Positions 63,451 through 64,000 of a stretch of 64,000 nucleotides of DNA are shown in pieces. Under the pieces are notes generated by a model that saw only the letters and a program-made list of their open reading frames with translations, had not been told where the DNA came from and did not search any database. A program made the translations under genes and the position numbers. The DNA is from Afipia massiliensis. GTDB lineage: Bacteria; Pseudomonadota; Alphaproteobacteria; Rhizobiales; Xanthobacteraceae. The stretch's first letter is position 1. Every line of letters starts with the position of its first letter. The DNA lies in NCBI RefSeq assembly GCF_001006325.2, contig NZ_LBIA02000001.1, positions 310,001 through 374,000 on the forward strand, written 5' to 3'.

Positions 63451-64000
63451 ATGGCGTGGCGTGACGACAAGGCTAGGGCAACCCTGATCCGCGAGGCAGC
63501 GGGAAGCATGCAGCCGGGCAAGACGCCCCGAGCCTTTGCCGAGCTTCTGTTCGGCCACACCATGATCGAGGATCTCGCCAACTACGATGCCGCCTCCCTG
63601 GCCTTCCTGGCAGAACAGGCCTGGGAACATGTGCAGCGACGCACGGCAGGCAGTGCCGATATCCGCGTTATCAATCCGATGATGCCGGACGGGCGCGAGA
63701 TTTCCGTGCTCGAAGTTCTAAACGACAACATGCCCTTCCTGTTCGATTCCACTATGGCGGAGCTCGCCGAGCAGGGCATTGAAGTCACGCTGGTCGCCCA
63801 CCCGATCATCGCCGTGGAGCGCGATGAGCAAGGCAAGCTCCTGCGTTTCCACGGCGAAACGCTGACAGAGGGGGCAAAGGGCGAGCGCGAAAGCCTGATC
63901 CATTTCCACATCGCCCGCCTGGACGCCGATGCCGACCGCCAGAAGCTGATCGAGGGCCTTGCCAGGACGCTCAACGACGTGCGCGCCTGCGTCACCGACT
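63451..64000 (+). CDS. NAD-specific glutamate dehydrogenase, large type (N-terminal part)
   Basis: The frame is open from an ATG at 63451, with GGAGGA 4 bases upstream, to the window edge, giving 183 residues. It reads [67 protein letters not shown] and [24 protein letters not shown], matching the N-terminal ACT-like regions of the roughly 1,600-residue NAD-GDH of alphaproteobacteria. It converts glutamate to 2-oxoglutarate and ammonia. It is probably the first normal chromosomal gene beyond the decayed junction. Confidence 0.88.
   Translation, partial: MAWRDDKARATLIREAAGSMQPGKTPRAFAELLFGHTMIEDLANYDAASLAFLAEQAWEHVQRRTAGSADIRVINPMMPDGREISVLEVLNDNMPFLFDSTMAELAEQGIEVTLVAHPIIAVERDEQGKLLRFHGETLTEGAKGERESLIHFHIARLDADADRQKLIEGLARTLNDVRACVTD

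Noticed and set aside
63113-63487. A 124-aa protein preceding the glutamate dehydrogenase.
   Set aside because: Only its middle part is meaningful (the PlsX C-terminus), and its end overlaps the next gene's start; it is a fragment, not a gene.
1-64000. CRISPR arrays, rRNA genes, riboswitches.
   Set aside because: No regularly spaced direct repeats, rRNA sequence or known riboswitch core was seen on reading either strand.

Overview
The window looks like the chromosome of a metabolically versatile alphaproteobacterium, most likely Nitrobacteraceae (the Bradyrhizobium/Rhodopseudomonas/Afipia group). This is inferred from the high-GC codon use, a BadI-type hydrolase very like the Rhodopseudomonas one, an alphaproteobacterial large NAD-glutamate dehydrogenase at the right edge, and the abundance of Liv-type ABC importers and CoA-dependent catabolic genes. 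Nearly everything is accessory catabolism: uptake, CoA activation, ring or branch cleavage, and local regulators.

Region 1 (1-14.3 kb) is a nitrogen-compound unit. It holds fdrA (partial), a DUF1116 gene, a 65-aa FdrA-domain protein and a DUF2877 gene, together the three families of the E. coli oxamate carbamoyltransferase. It also holds a gamma-glutamyltransferase-like hydrolase, a TetR regulator, a cytosine-deaminase-like amidohydrolase, a polysaccharide-deacetylase/allantoinase-like protein, a RidA protein and a branched-chain-type ABC importer in which LivM, LivG and LivF are one 848-residue polypeptide. Four promoters share an AGTAA-N8-TTACT dyad and probably form one TetR regulon.

A scar at 14.3-14.75 kb holds a pntB 3'-end fragment and an integrase C-terminal fragment with an internal stop.

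Region 2 (14.76-36.3 kb) is a large catabolic regulon. On the minus strand are an HMG-CoA-lyase-type enzyme, a biotin-dependent acyl-CoA carboxylase (two subunits), a PaaK-type CoA ligase, a TetR/PaaR-like regulator, a Liv ABC importer with a long-chain-type acyl-CoA ligase inside its operon, and a methylglutaconyl-CoA-hydratase-like protein. The divergent plus-strand operon encodes a PaaG-like crotonase, an SDR, an AMP-ligase, an enoyl-CoA hydratase, an isovaleryl-CoA-dehydrogenase-like enzyme, BadI and glutaryl-CoA dehydrogenase. Three related 24-bp dyads mark the promoters. The set combines ring hydrolysis with carboxylation-dependent removal of a beta-methyl branch, as would suit a branched alicyclic (terpenoid-like) acid.

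Region 3 (36.4-43.2 kb, minus strand) has a PaaI-like thioesterase, a TetR regulator, an acyl-CoA ligase, an orphan Liv-type binding protein and a flavin monooxygenase fused to an HSL-type esterase, with a palindrome upstream. Region 43.2-44.7 kb is decayed DNA with crotonase and PQQ-sugar-dehydrogenase remnants.

Region 4 (44.7-60.6 kb) has two HxlR regulators, a molybdenum hydroxylase (small, large and FAD subunits) with an unidentified companion, an orphan Liv-type binding protein, a CaiB-type CoA transferase, a crotonase, a FAH-family hydrolase, two stand-alone Rieske proteins, two ACMSD-type amidohydrolases, a Bug-type (TTT) binding protein and a divergent IclR regulator. It looks like uptake and breakdown of an aromatic or heteroaromatic acid. 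Paired dyads suggest HxlR and IclR control.

The right end (60.6-63.4 kb) is a decaying mobile-element junction: frameshifted gene fragments, a truncated IS30 transposase, an integrase N-terminus, a tRNA 3'-end copy, a frameshifted GYD-domain gene and a plsX 3'-end fragment. An apparently intact NAD-glutamate dehydrogenase then starts and runs off the edge. No CRISPR array, rRNA or complete tRNA was seen.
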